Shown here: one piece after another, positions 25,901 through 35,499 of the stretch
How the letters are laid out: each line of letters begins with the position of its first letter
How positions within the stretch are numbered: the first letter of the stretch is position 1
Source of the DNA: RFSX01 sp965230215
GTDB lineage: Bacteria; Bacteroidota; Bacteroidia; Chitinophagales; Saprospiraceae
NCBI GenBank assembly: GCA_965230215.1
Contig: CBDDKN010000001.1
Location: 1,612,001 to 1,676,000 of the forward strand
Direction: 5' to 3'
DNA: 64,000 bases
Translations under genes and position numbers: made by a program
The notes under the pieces: generated by a model
What the model was told of the DNA's origin: nothing
Seen by the model: only the letters and a program-made list of their open reading frames with translations
The model's database searches: none

Positions 25901-26632
25901 ATGAGAATCAAAATTATAGGATTACTGGCATTAATGGTTGCCTTCAGCTCTTGTGGAGATGAAGAATCCAAGGAAATTAATTTGAATTTCAAACTGGAGT
26001 ATGATGGTGAACCATTGGTTATGTTTGAAGAATATGAATATCCTGGAGGAGGTGCATTTGAATTCTCCAGATTCAGCTTCTATGTTTCAGAGGTCTCTCT
26101 TGTCAGCGGGTCTGAAAGTACGGAAATAAGCGATGTGGACTATCTTAACCTTACAGCTTCACACAGCACAACTGAATCTGCGCAAGAAGGTTATGATTAC
26201 ACCATATCATATTCAGACGTTTCAGATTTCGAATCTTTGAGTATGAACTTTGGATTGACAGATGCACAAAATGCTTCTCAGCCAGAAGACCACCGATCTG
26301 ATTCAGACCTATCCTTAACCGGTGAATACTGGTCAGGTTGGGAAAGTTATGTGTATGTGAAGATTGAAGGCAGAATGGACCTGGACAATGATGGAGTAAC
26401 GGATGGCGTGGCGCTACACTTAGGTTCCGATGCAGCAAAAAGAGCAATAACCATAGATGGCCTTGATTCAAATGATGAGATTACGTTCACAATAGATGCA
26501 AAAAAGATATTTGAACGTGATGGAAACATATACGACATCTATGCTAATCCCAGAATACACTCACTAGAACAACTGGATAATGCTTTGATCCTAATGGATA
26601 ATTTTATGGAAAGCATAGAAGTATCCAGATAA
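25901..26632 (+). CDS. MbnP-like lipoprotein
   Basis: The 243-residue product has a lipoprotein signal with lipobox FSSCGD, a beta-rich body, and the segments FSRFSFYVSEVSL and YWSGWESYVYVKIEGRM followed by LDNDGVTD. These resemble MbnP-like proteins (PF20243), which occur beside copper-related MbnH/TonB proteins in many Bacteroidota. No such partner is adjacent here. It appears to be a single-gene unit closed by a strong terminator. The family call is moderate; the lipoprotein call is firm. Confidence 0.65.
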   Translation: MRIKIIGLLALMVAFSSCGDEESKEINLNFKLEYDGEPLVMFEEYEYPGGGAFEFSRFSFYVSEVSLVSGSESTEISDVDYLNLTASHSTTESAQEGYDYTISYSDVSDFESLSMNFGLTDAQNASQPEDHRSDSDLSLTGEYWSGWESYVYVKIEGRMDLDNDGVTDGVALHLGSDAAKRAITIDGLDSNDEITFTIDAKKIFERDGNIYDIYANPRIHSLEQLDNALILMDNFMESIEVSR

Positions 26633-26651
26633 AGAAATTCAATTTAGTTTT

Positions 26652-26688
26652 AAAAGGGTGTTGCTTGTCAAAATCAACACCCTTTTTT
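26652..26688 (+). terminator. Intrinsic terminator after the MbnP-like gene
   Basis: AAAAGGGTGTTG (26652-26663) pairs with CAACACCCTTTT starting at 26675, and the T-run continues to 26688. It lies 20 bases beyond the stop codon. Confidence 0.9.
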
Positions 26689-26786
26689 GTTTTAATCATT
26701 CTAATTAAAAATTTAATTGTTATTTTAACAACAATTCCGTCTTCCCTTCCTGATGCGTTCACTTTAAGACAAGATGCAACATCTTT

Positions 26787-27371
26787 ATGACAGGATATAA
26801 TAAATTGAGAGAATATGCGAAGCAACAGTTAAACAATGGTTTATCTGTCAAACTAAACTATCATAGCATTGAACATACGATTGACGTACTGAGAAAGGTG
26901 AATTTTCTTCTACAAAGAAAGAATCATTCAAATCATGAAAAAAAATTAATACGTATTGCTGCACTCTTTCATGACATTGGATTTATCAACACTTACAAGG
27001 ATCATGAGGAAGAAAGCGTGCGTATATTAAAATCCGCAATGCAGGTATTCAATTGCAACATGGATGATTTTAACATATTGGAGTCATTGATAATGGCAAC
27101 AAAGATTCCACAAAAGCCGCAATCGAGCCTTGAGGAAATAATTTGTGATGCGGATCTATTCTATCTAGGAGAATCTCGCTACTATCCGGTTAGTGAACTT
27201 TTGTTTGAAGAGTGGAAGAATTATGGCCTTATTGAAAATCAAAAAGACTGGATTTCAGCACAACTAAATTTTCTTAGATCGCATCATTTTCATACAGATT
27301 ATGGTAAAAAAGTATTGAAGCCAGAAAAACTTAAAAGGATTAAAGAACTTGAAGCCAAATCAACTTCCTGA
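26787..27371 (+). CDS. HD-domain phosphohydrolase
   Basis: The 194-residue protein carries the HD-domain metal motifs: a His in YHSIEHTIDVL near residue 27, FHDIGF near residue 63, and later DADLFYLG near residue 122. It probably hydrolyses a phosphate ester of a nucleotide or second messenger. It overlaps the convergent cNMP-binding gene by 12 bases at the 3' ends; together with that gene's cyclic-nucleotide sensor this makes a nucleotide-signal context plausible but unproven. Confidence 0.8.
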   Translation: MTGYNKLREYAKQQLNNGLSVKLNYHSIEHTIDVLRKVNFLLQRKNHSNHEKKLIRIAALFHDIGFINTYKDHEEESVRILKSAMQVFNCNMDDFNILESLIMATKIPQKPQSSLEEIICDADLFYLGESRYYPVSELLFEEWKNYGLIENQKDWISAQLNFLRSHHFHTDYGKKVLKPEKLKRIKELEAKSTS

Positions 27372-27791
27372 CTTAAGCTTTTCATTGGTTTCTATAATCT
27401 TTCTCACCAACGCACCCATAACACCTTTGACCAAATCAGGTTGATCATCCATCAGATCCAGGAAGTAATCTCTATTAATAACAAACACCAATAAGTCAGA
27501 GATTGCAGTAACATCAGCTGTTCTGGCTACAGGAGCCAGGATGGCCAATTCACCGACTATTTGATTTTTTTCAAGCACTGCGATTTTGTGATCTCCATCA
27601 TGAATTTGTGCCTGACCATTTCGGATAATATACATCTCATCACCCATTTCATCCTTGCGGATGAATTGTTCACCTGCAGGAATCGTATCAATGTGGATGA
27701 TACCTGCAATATCGGCAAGTATATGCTCTGGAATGTTCTTAAAGATGCTGACATTCTTCAAAGCCATTACTACGTCAATTATATTTTCCAT
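27360..27791 (-). CDS. Cyclic-nucleotide-binding domain protein
   Basis: The 143-residue product is a lone cNMP-binding (CRP-like) beta-barrel domain, with GEQFIRKDEMGDEMYIIRNG near residue 40 and ELAILAPVARTADVTA near residue 83. The usual phosphate-binding cassette FGExxLLxxxxRxAxV is recognisable, with Arg present. There is no DNA-binding domain. It starts 4 bases after the stop of the MFS-like/HEAT protein. In related Bacteroidota proteins these modules can be one polypeptide, so the two gene products probably work together. Confidence 0.82.
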   Translation of the reverse strand: MENIIDVVMALKNVSIFKNIPEHILADIAGIIHIDTIPAGEQFIRKDEMGDEMYIIRNGQAQIHDGDHKIAVLEKNQIVGELAILAPVARTADVTAISDLLVFVINRDYFLDLMDDQPDLVKGVMGALVRKIIETNEKLKSGS

Positions 27792-27795
27792 AGGC

Positions 27796-30495
27796 CTATT
27801 TCGATAAATTTAGCAATCTTTTCCTTTCCTGATCTACGATAAAAATATCTGATTTGATTATCTCCTCTGACAATTCGGTCTTGATATGATTAACCGATTG
27901 GTACCTAAGGCAATTGGCAAGCAACCAAGAACTGAAGTTTTGATTTCCATCATCCAATACGCTTTCAACTAATCGTTGTTCGGAGTTTGGTGATATCGAC
28001 TGGTCTGAATGATTCAAATGACTGATATCATGTATTGACTCCACCAGTGAGATTAGTTTCAACTTATCTTTACCGGTCATGATATTGTCCATTAGTTCAA
28101 TGGCCAGGATTTTGTTCTCTTTCCTATGGCTGTACCAATTGACTATTATATCGTTAAACTGTTTGCGAGAATAATCAAATGCATATAAACGGAATAAACA
28201 CTTCAATTGTACATTATGAATTTCATTATAAACCGCTGACTTCAGCTGTTCATCATGGATGCCCGGTAGTACAGAAATCATAAACTGTAAATGATCCAGT
28301 AATCGAGAAGCCAAGGATTGAAATTTTTGTTTTTGATGACTGACAGCTTCAAAACTACTTCCGAATAAAATAGCTATTGCTTCAAAGCGAACATCCATAT
28401 TGGCATCATCAAGACAATCATAAACAACCTCCAGTACTGATTTACTTTGATTGCCTCGGAACAGCTTAAGTAAGTCAATCTTATCCGATACAGATTCTGA
28501 ATTGAGATATTTCCTGGCTTGGAGCGTCAGTTTCTTTCCATACTTTTCCAGTGTATGCCTGATAACCGGTCGCAAGCTCTTAATATGGCGTTGATCCAAT
28601 ATCTTGTTGACAATGGCTAGATTTCGAGTTTTCCCAGCTGCTCTAATAGCAGCCGCCCGGACTTTTATATTATCATCATTCAACAGCTGAACAAGGGGAT
28701 GGTAATAATCATTGTTGGCAATATCTCCAATGATTTTTGCTGCCAATATTCTTCTCTTGCTTTCGGCTGAGTTGAGAAATTGCATCAGTTTATCACCAAA
28801 CTCAATCGCGCCGTAGAGTCCTCCATATTTTATTGTTGCAGCAATTATATTGGCTCTCTTTTGATCATCAGCCGACTCGAATAGTTGCTTATAAAAATCA
28901 ACGCAGGTCATGGGGTTTATACGTGCATATTCGAATACTGCATTCTTCCTAACGTAGAGATCATGGTGACCTAGCAAAGGCAATATGTAATCATCAAGGC
29001 CTCTCAGGTTGTGTTTTTTACAGTATTGGATGGCATTGACAAGAATGAATGTATTATCACTCTCCAATAGACTTACCATATACCGACTTTGTGTATCCTT
29101 GTCTATTTTATCACCAAGCATCTGTAGCGCATACAATCTTTCTGCTGGATCTTTGCTTTCCAGTTTTTCATTTCTTAACAGCTGATATTCGTTTTTTGAA
29201 AGCTCAAAGATGCCCTTACTCAGAATTTTTGATTTCAGTGCTGACTTCAAAACGTTCAGGTATTGACCAAACAACTCATACCCTGCAAATATCCACAGCA
29301 TCAGCAATACAAGTACAACGGGAGTTAGGCTGTGCAGGTGAAAAGCATCCAATGTCACAAGGAGGATTATCACGATTCCAGACACCAGGATTCCCAAAGG
29401 CTCCATTATCGCTTTGGTCAATGTATGGCCTTCCAGGCGCTCAACTTTCGTTAATGGTTGAAACAAACTAAGATATGCCGGTGTGTACAAAGAACTGCGA
29501 AGCACTTCATCCAAAACAATTAGAATTGCAAAAATCCACATTATAAAGGTCTCTTCAATCTGTCCTGTTGACAGACCTAGCAATCCTATGATTGTTGTTA
29601 ACAATAGTGAAAAAGGAAGTATCAGCAATGCTATCTTCAAACCCCAGAACTGGCAAATTCGACCGGCAAGAAAGATCTTGATAGCTAGATTCAGAAATTT
29701 TGCAATCGTAAATATTGTGGCGAAGAAAACGGCAATCTCTTCAATATTGTAGAAGTTGGCTTCTACCCTTCTGAGAAAGGCATATTGAAGTAAAAAGATG
29801 GTTAGGGTGGATACAAAAGCAAAAAGGGCTACATATCTTTTAAAAGAGTCAAGCTTGAATATATCTCTAATGGAAAGAATGGTGAATACCTTGCCTTCAT
29901 TCTCATAAACGCCTGTGCTATGATGGTGTTTGTGGTGGTTAACCGACATGGAAACACGATACGAATGCGACAGTTTTCTGAATATAAGATAAGCCCCTGC
30001 ATAAGAAATGGCAATAACCAGGTATACGCCTGGGAGGTTAAACTTAGAAACAATCAATGGTGTAAGGGCGTATCCCAATATCTTGGCCACTGATTCTCCG
30101 GATGAAAGCAAGCCAAAGAGGCGCTTACCCTGTCTCACATCAAACAACAATGATGCAGATCCCCAGTACTGCAGATTGCTCAGATAATAGCTGAGATAAT
30201 AAGAGCAATATGCCAATCCAATAATGATAAAACTGTTCCAGATACTCAGATTCAGAAACATAACGAAGGACCAAAAACATAATCCAGCCAATACCCATGC
30301 AAACAGCTTGAATGGCTGGTTGCGGTGCTCAAGGTGTGCATAGAAGTAGCCTTTCGTCAAAAGCAGTACGGCGGTAATTATATACAAAAGTGGCAGGTAC
30401 TGCACCTTATGGGAGTCCACAAGTAAAATGCTTATCAATGTATAGGTAAGGGCCAGTCCTAATCCACTGAAAAAGGCATGCAAAAGCATAAGCAC
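27796..30495 (-). CDS. MFS/nucleotide-transporter-like membrane protein with HEAT repeats
   Basis: The 899-residue protein has about ten to twelve membrane segments in the first 430 residues, related to MFS or ATP/ADP-antiporter-like (Npt) proteins. A cytoplasmic half with HEAT-like helical repeats follows (YVRKNAVFEYARI, VRAAAIRAAGKT, DVRFEAIAILFG). The first ATG is 30493-30495, but the same frame stays open upstream for 25 more codons (IGSVFRVKPSEYERFV) with no ATG, GTG or TTG until GTG at 30499-30501. The true start is thus uncertain. Transport substrate unknown. Confidence 0.75.
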   Translation of the reverse strand: MLMLLHAFFSGLGLALTYTLISILLVDSHKVQYLPLLYIITAVLLLTKGYFYAHLEHRNQPFKLFAWVLAGLCFWSFVMFLNLSIWNSFIIIGLAYCSYYLSYYLSNLQYWGSASLLFDVRQGKRLFGLLSSGESVAKILGYALTPLIVSKFNLPGVYLVIAISYAGAYLIFRKLSHSYRVSMSVNHHKHHHSTGVYENEGKVFTILSIRDIFKLDSFKRYVALFAFVSTLTIFLLQYAFLRRVEANFYNIEEIAVFFATIFTIAKFLNLAIKIFLAGRICQFWGLKIALLILPFSLLLTTIIGLLGLSTGQIEETFIMWIFAILIVLDEVLRSSLYTPAYLSLFQPLTKVERLEGHTLTKAIMEPLGILVSGIVIILLVTLDAFHLHSLTPVVLVLLMLWIFAGYELFGQYLNVLKSALKSKILSKGIFELSKNEYQLLRNEKLESKDPAERLYALQMLGDKIDKDTQSRYMVSLLESDNTFILVNAIQYCKKHNLRGLDDYILPLLGHHDLYVRKNAVFEYARINPMTCVDFYKQLFESADDQKRANIIAATIKYGGLYGAIEFGDKLMQFLNSAESKRRILAAKIIGDIANNDYYHPLVQLLNDDNIKVRAAAIRAAGKTRNLAIVNKILDQRHIKSLRPVIRHTLEKYGKKLTLQARKYLNSESVSDKIDLLKLFRGNQSKSVLEVVYDCLDDANMDVRFEAIAILFGSSFEAVSHQKQKFQSLASRLLDHLQFMISVLPGIHDEQLKSAVYNEIHNVQLKCLFRLYAFDYSRKQFNDIIVNWYSHRKENKILAIELMDNIMTGKDKLKLISLVESIHDISHLNHSDQSISPNSEQRLVESVLDDGNQNFSSWLLANCLRYQSVNHIKTELSEEIIKSDIFIVDQERKRLLNLSK

Positions 30496-30683
30496 AAAAC
30501 GCTCATACTCTGATGGCTTGACCCGGAATACAGATCCTATGAATGTTGAAATAGATTTGATTCTCGCTATGCTTTATTGAAAAAACAAGTTCTTAATATT
30601 ATATAGAAATATTGGTATTAAGGGAATGCGGTATTAATATTTTGTAAAATTCTGCGTTATTTAAAGTATAAACGTGCATCGAG

Positions 30684-31004
30684 ATGACAACAATAACGAA
30701 AAGCTCAACCAGTCTAAAAGGCGTATCAAAAATCGCTTTGATATCATCGGTGATATTCACCCTTTTCCTGTTTTACATCGATGAAGGATATTATAATTTC
30801 AACTGGATGGCAGATCTTGGCAACTGGGTCGCTTTTATAATCTACGTAGCCGTCCTTTTTCTGGTGCAGTTTGCTGTATTCCACTTTGTTAACAGCATGC
30901 TGAATATTGCTGGAGCCAGTTTGGACAAATCGGCGCTATACTCGATCATGATTCTTATTGGATTAGGCCTAGGGCTATTCCTATGTTTTCTATTCTTTAG
31001 TTGA
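30684..31004 (+). CDS. Small three-span membrane protein, unknown
   Basis: The 106-residue protein has three hydrophobic segments (about residues 16-33, 45-68 and 84-105) and a short polar N terminus. I do not recognise a family. The start ATG at 30684 is the only good candidate. The TGA at 31002-31004 abuts the stop of the convergent aldehyde dehydrogenase gene with no intervening base. Confidence 0.65.
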   Translation: MTTITKSSTSLKGVSKIALISSVIFTLFLFYIDEGYYNFNWMADLGNWVAFIIYVAVLFLVQFAVFHFVNSMLNIAGASLDKSALYSIMILIGLGLGLFLCFLFFS

Positions 31005-32489
31005 TCAATATACTATATTGACAGACTTTAATTTTGTGTAGCTATACAATCCTGTTTTACCCAGCTCTCTTCCCATTCCAGATTGTTTGTTTCCTCCAAT
31101 AGGGAAATTAGGGTCAGATCTTGCAACAGAATTAACAAACACCCAACCTGCATTTAATTTATTTACAAACAACATGGCTTTATCAATGTCCTTCGTCCAC
31201 ACAGTCGATGACAAACCATAAGCATTATCATTGGCCAAATGCAAGGCCTCTTGTTTACTGTCAAAAGGAATCACAACCAAAACTGGCCCGAAAATCTCTT
31301 CCTCAACGATCTTTGCATCGTTTGTATCAGAGATAAATATAGCGGGTTTCAAATAGTAACCCTTTTTTGATATGCGATCACCACCGTGAACCAACTTTGC
31401 TTCCTTACTGCCGGCATCTATATACGCACACACATTCTCCAATTGCTTCAGGGAGACCAATGGCCCAAGTCCAGCCTCAGGGTCAAATCCATCAGAGATT
31501 TTCATCTTATCAATTTCTGCTTTAAGCAAGTCTACAAACCTGTCCAGGACCGTTCTCTCAACATAAGCCCTTGAGCCAGCCACACAAACTTGCCCTCCAT
31601 TTCTGTATATACCCATGGCCACACCCTTAGCAGCTTCTTCCAAATCAGAATCTTCAAATACAACTGCTGGCGACTTGCCTCCCAATTCTAGAGATAGCCC
31701 AGTCAGATTATCTATGGCTGCATGCCCTATAATCTTTCCAACTGCCGTAGAACCTGTAAATGTTATTTTATCCACTGAGCTATGCTGTGTAAGATGTGCC
31801 CCTGTTAGGCCATCACCCGTGACTATATTGATTGTTCCCGGAGGGAATCCAGCTTCCTTTATCAATCCAGACATGTACAGGGTAGAAAGCGGACTGACTT
31901 CTGATGGTTTCAAAACACAAGTGCAGCCAGCGGCCAACAATGGCCCCAGCTTCCAGGATGCGATAGAAATGGGAAAGTTCCACGGCACAATTGCGGCTAT
32001 GACACCAACAGGCTCTCTTTTTGTAAATGCAAAATTGCGTTTACCCGGAGCCTGACGAAGTGAGATATCAATGGTCTCACCTTCTATCTTTGTTGTCCAT
32101 CCTGCATAATATCTGAAAGTGCGTGCTGCAGACATAACCTCAGACTTAGCCTGTGCTATCAGTTTGCCATTCTCGATAGTTAATATTTCTGCGATAGCCT
32201 GATGATGCTCTTCAATCAGGGAAGCAAACTTCAACATGATAGCTTCTCTTTGAGTGGGCAATAAGTCAGACCATGCGCCACTGTCAAAACACTGTCGCGC
32301 TGAATCTACAGCCATTTTCACATATTGCTTATCAGCTGAAGATATATCAGCTACCTTGCTTTCTGTGGCTGGATTGATGATTTCAATTGATTCAAGTGCA
32401 TCTGCATTTATCCACTCGTTATTAATGAATAATCCAGCTGAGAAATTATCGAGAAAAGTCCTTGCTTCTTTGCAGATTTCGTATGCCAT
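31005..32489 (-). CDS. NAD-dependent aldehyde dehydrogenase, phenylacetaldehyde-dehydrogenase-like
   Basis: The 494-residue enzyme has FINNEWINAD, VPWNFPISIASWKLGPLLAAGC, the Glu in LELGGKSP and the catalytic Cys in NGGQVCVAGSR near residue 300. The Cys context GGQVC-AGSR and the overall pattern resemble FeaB/StyD phenylacetaldehyde dehydrogenases, but betaine- and other ALDHs are close. I start it at the ATG 32487-32489 (MAYEICKEA); a start 34 codons upstream would add an unrelated hydrophobic leader. A role in making phenylacetate for the paa operon is inference. Confidence 0.85.
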   Translation of the reverse strand: MAYEICKEARTFLDNFSAGLFINNEWINADALESIEIINPATESKVADISSADKQYVKMAVDSARQCFDSGAWSDLLPTQREAIMLKFASLIEEHHQAIAEILTIENGKLIAQAKSEVMSAARTFRYYAGWTTKIEGETIDISLRQAPGKRNFAFTKREPVGVIAAIVPWNFPISIASWKLGPLLAAGCTCVLKPSEVSPLSTLYMSGLIKEAGFPPGTINIVTGDGLTGAHLTQHSSVDKITFTGSTAVGKIIGHAAIDNLTGLSLELGGKSPAVVFEDSDLEEAAKGVAMGIYRNGGQVCVAGSRAYVERTVLDRFVDLLKAEIDKMKISDGFDPEAGLGPLVSLKQLENVCAYIDAGSKEAKLVHGGDRISKKGYYLKPAIFISDTNDAKIVEEEIFGPVLVVIPFDSKQEALHLANDNAYGLSSTVWTKDIDKAMLFVNKLNAGWVFVNSVARSDPNFPIGGNKQSGMGRELGKTGLYSYTKLKSVNIVY

Positions 32490-32682
32490 TAGTTTGCGTT
32501 TGTTGAAGTAATTAGGTGTTAGCCTGCACAGCAAAATAAGTGTATTCCATGAGTAAATTTTAATAAATGAGTTAACATTAAAAAATATCACAAAAAAAGT
32601 TTGACATTAAGATTTTCTTTAATTTATTTGGTTGAGATTTTAGACAAGAGCTGATTATAAAACAATTGTCAATTTGATCTTT

Positions 32683-32985
32683 ATGTCAAAACCGAAAGTA
32701 ATTAAGGAATTTGATAAGCTGGACGAGAGCATAAAGCAAGCCGTCTTCGATACCTATCCATATGGTTTCGACAGACATATCATCACTTTCAAAAACCACA
32801 AGAATCAATTGGTTAGTGCATTACCATTTGAAGCAGAGGATAAGTATTACATGATTAAAATGACCAGAGCCGAGGCTAATGAAATAGTTCAAGCCTGGGA
32901 TGATGATCAGGATGATGATGACATGTCAAACGATCTGGAAGACTTGGAAGAAATAGAAGAAGTCAATGAAAAAGATGATGATTAA
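32683..32985 (+). CDS. Small acidic conserved Bacteroidota protein, unknown
   Basis: The 100-residue protein begins MSKPKVIKEFDKL, has a short folded region (YPYGFDRHIITF, VSALPFEAEDKYYMIKMT) and ends in a strongly acidic tail of Asp and Glu. I recall this pattern as a small conserved uncharacterised Bacteroidota family; the role is unknown. The ATG at 32683 is preferred over an in-frame TTG at 32674. A possible promoter (TTTG-N20-TTTATTTG, 32600-32630) lies upstream. Confidence 0.7.
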   Translation: MSKPKVIKEFDKLDESIKQAVFDTYPYGFDRHIITFKNHKNQLVSALPFEAEDKYYMIKMTRAEANEIVQAWDDDQDDDDMSNDLEDLEEIEEVNEKDDD

Positions 32986-32997
32986 GCCTTGCTACCC

Positions 32998-33873
32998 TTA
33001 AGCCACTTCATGACCTCTCGAAGCTTCCAATAAACCATACCACTCCTCTCTCGTCAATCTGATATTAATTGCGCCCAAGGCTTCATCGATCCTTCCAATA
33101 GTGGAAGTGCCCAATACCGGAATTATCCCAGCAGGATGCTTTAACACCCACGCCAACAATACCTGCGCCAGAGTACAATTATATTTTTCTATCAGAATAT
33201 CCGCATATTGACGTATGCGCTTGATGCGTGCATCTTTATCATCTCCAAACAACACGCCTCCTCCTAAAGGGGACCATGCGGTAATGCTTACATTTTTCCT
33301 GTAGGCCCAATCTATGGTGCCATCTTCAAATGCATTAAGATGCGTCAGTGAGACTTCTTGTTGATGATTGCTTAATTCTATTTGAGAATTCAAATGGTCA
33401 AGTTGATCTCGTGTGAAATTGCTTACGCCAAAATTCAAAACCTTACCTGCATCTCTTAATTCCTGAAAGCACGCAGCTATCTCCTGATAATCCATGAGCA
33501 AATCAGGTCTGTGAATTAAGAGAAGATCAATCTTCTCAACCCCCAGATATCTAAGTGAATTCTCAACAGACTCCCGGATGTGTTTTGCAGTGGAGTCGTA
33601 GTATTTAAGTTTATAATCAGACCTATTTTCACAAGGCATCATGATACCACACTTGGTGGTCAGCCTGATCTTGTTCTTGAGCTCAGGTCTGCGTCTAATG
33701 ACATTTCCAAATTCCGCTTCAGTAGAATAGCCTCCATAGATATCAGCATGATCAAAGTCTATTAGATTCCTCTCAATACATGCATCGATAAAATAAGCAT
33801 ATTCTTCAGTGGAAAAATTCTTACCCCATGTACCTAATCGCATGGTACCAATTATCAGTTTGGAAAACTCCAT
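32998..33873 (-). CDS. Aldo/keto reductase, YdhF type
   Basis: The 291-residue AKR has the catalytic tetrad region FDHADIYGGYSTEAEFG (Asp/Tyr), TKCGIM (Lys) and LLLIHRPD (His), plus the C-terminal NADPH-binding IIPVLGTSTIGRI. It most resembles E. coli YdhF-type oxidoreductases. It is the last gene of the minus operon hpaE-hpaD-methyltransferase-AKR, 6 bases after the methyltransferase, so it may act on an aromatic-pathway aldehyde or ketone, but the substrate cannot be read. Confidence 0.88.
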   Translation of the reverse strand: MEFSKLIIGTMRLGTWGKNFSTEEYAYFIDACIERNLIDFDHADIYGGYSTEAEFGNVIRRRPELKNKIRLTTKCGIMMPCENRSDYKLKYYDSTAKHIRESVENSLRYLGVEKIDLLLIHRPDLLMDYQEIAACFQELRDAGKVLNFGVSNFTRDQLDHLNSQIELSNHQQEVSLTHLNAFEDGTIDWAYRKNVSITAWSPLGGGVLFGDDKDARIKRIRQYADILIEKYNCTLAQVLLAWVLKHPAGIIPVLGTSTIGRIDEALGAINIRLTREEWYGLLEASRGHEVA

Positions 33874-33879
33874 AAGCTG

Positions 33880-35493
33880 TTATGATCTTTTACCTCTCAA
33901 TAGATTAATACTGACGGAAGCCAATTCAGAATCAGGAAACCTGTATGCAAATCGGTCATCAAATTCAAAACCAGCCAACTCCGCCACATTCCTGAACACA
34001 TCAAGCTCAAGAATATACTGATCAGAATATCCGTGCGTTCCATCATAGGCCGTCACAGGAGTATTGCCAATGTTCTGAGCAACTAAGCCCGGGTCAACTG
34101 TATGCAATTCAATTACAAGCAACCCATGTTTTGAAACATACGGAAACCAGGATGAGAAGTGGTTCTTAAGATTCTGTTCTACAGCATTGTTGTCAATCCG
34201 TCTTCCTTTGTAACTGAATGCGCCAGTTGAACTGCTCACATAAGAACTTTCATTTTTGAAATCATCATTCCAAATGCGATTGTGGTCAAGAAATGTTCTG
34301 ACATTCAACAGATCGCTTAATTCAATATTATAGTCCTCTTTAATAGAATTAGCGAGCAAGTCTGGTTGACCGATATCTCCCCAAATCACTTTGGCCCAGA
34401 TGTCATTTTTTACAATATTGTTTCGCGTGATTTTTAATGCAGCCCTGTTGTAGTCTGCACCCACCAGAAACAATGGATAATCTTCAAGTACTTCTCCCCT
34501 TTTGGTTCTGGATTCAATTACATTATAGGCATGAATCAAAAAAGCGCCATTACCGCAGCCCATATCCAAGATGCCTTTAGGCTGGTCTTCGAGTGGCTGA
34601 TTGAAGATATCAATAAGTATGTTGTCAAGTTTTTTGAAGTATGTTGTATGAGCTCCTCCCGATCCCCATACATTCATCTCTCTATCTACATGGACCTCAT
34701 CCTTTGATGCATCATTATCTCTTAATTCGTGAGGGTTACCAAAAATCAATTTCTCCAATCGGCTTAATGTAGGGAGGTACGATACTGTTACACCGTAAGC
34801 AGAAGCTCTCCGAGCATAGAATAGCCCTTCCTCTGTGAATGCATAATTTTCGTTGCGTTTTTCAAACCAACCCAAAAAACTCATAAAGTCAAGGAGCTTT
34901 TCAAAGCTCTCCACATCTTCATGAAACTCTCCCGGATGGAAAGACGATTCAAGAAAGTATTTATGGAACATACCGGACATGCCTAAGGCAACGATGGTGG
35001 GACCGATTACGAGACCTTCAATATGCTTTAATACCTGATATGAGATACTTCCATCATCAATATTATCAAGCCCATAGTTCTTCTTGTAATTGAGCATGAT
35101 ACTTTCCAACTTGAGGAAAGGCTCCAGCTCAAATTTGCGCTTATGGAACTTGTTAGAAAACTGAATTAATTCGTTTACTTCTTTGTAAAGATGAAAATGG
35201 GCAAAAGCTTCTTTGGTCTTGCTGTTTACCTTATAGATGATTGTATCTGAAGCATTATCGAGATCCTGTTCCAACCAAGATTGTGAGCATAAAATGCGAA
35301 GGGCTACGTTCAGGTATCCCTCATTGGCTTTGAACTTATCTGTCAGCTCCGTTAAGCTTACTTCAGCTTTTTCCAGAATGTATGCAGTAATCCCACTGGT
35401 ATGCAAGACATAAGCTGTGGGTGCGGTCACAATACCATCCAGATGTCTGAATATATTGGACCTAAGCAGCTTTTTTTCCTGTTTGCTAAGCAT
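33880..35493 (-). CDS. Large class I SAM-dependent methyltransferase with duplicated N-terminal region
   Basis: The 537-residue protein ends in a class I methyltransferase domain with motif I GILDMGCGNGAFL near residue 308 and GADYNRAA for motif II. The N-terminal 270 residues are unusual: LDGIVTAPTAYVLHTSGI near residue 18 and IEGLVIGPTIVALGMSGMF near 158 look like two copies of a winged-helix dimerisation module. It is much longer than ordinary small-molecule O-methyltransferases (about 340) and recalls polyketide-associated methyltransferases. It lies 6 bases after hpaD. Substrate unknown. Confidence 0.75.
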   Translation of the reverse strand: MLSKQEKKLLRSNIFRHLDGIVTAPTAYVLHTSGITAYILEKAEVSLTELTDKFKANEGYLNVALRILCSQSWLEQDLDNASDTIIYKVNSKTKEAFAHFHLYKEVNELIQFSNKFHKRKFELEPFLKLESIMLNYKKNYGLDNIDDGSISYQVLKHIEGLVIGPTIVALGMSGMFHKYFLESSFHPGEFHEDVESFEKLLDFMSFLGWFEKRNENYAFTEEGLFYARRASAYGVTVSYLPTLSRLEKLIFGNPHELRDNDASKDEVHVDREMNVWGSGGAHTTYFKKLDNILIDIFNQPLEDQPKGILDMGCGNGAFLIHAYNVIESRTKRGEVLEDYPLFLVGADYNRAALKITRNNIVKNDIWAKVIWGDIGQPDLLANSIKEDYNIELSDLLNVRTFLDHNRIWNDDFKNESSYVSSSTGAFSYKGRRIDNNAVEQNLKNHFSSWFPYVSKHGLLVIELHTVDPGLVAQNIGNTPVTAYDGTHGYSDQYILELDVFRNVAELAGFEFDDRFAYRFPDSELASVSINLLRGKRS

Positions 35494-35499
35494 GCTGTT

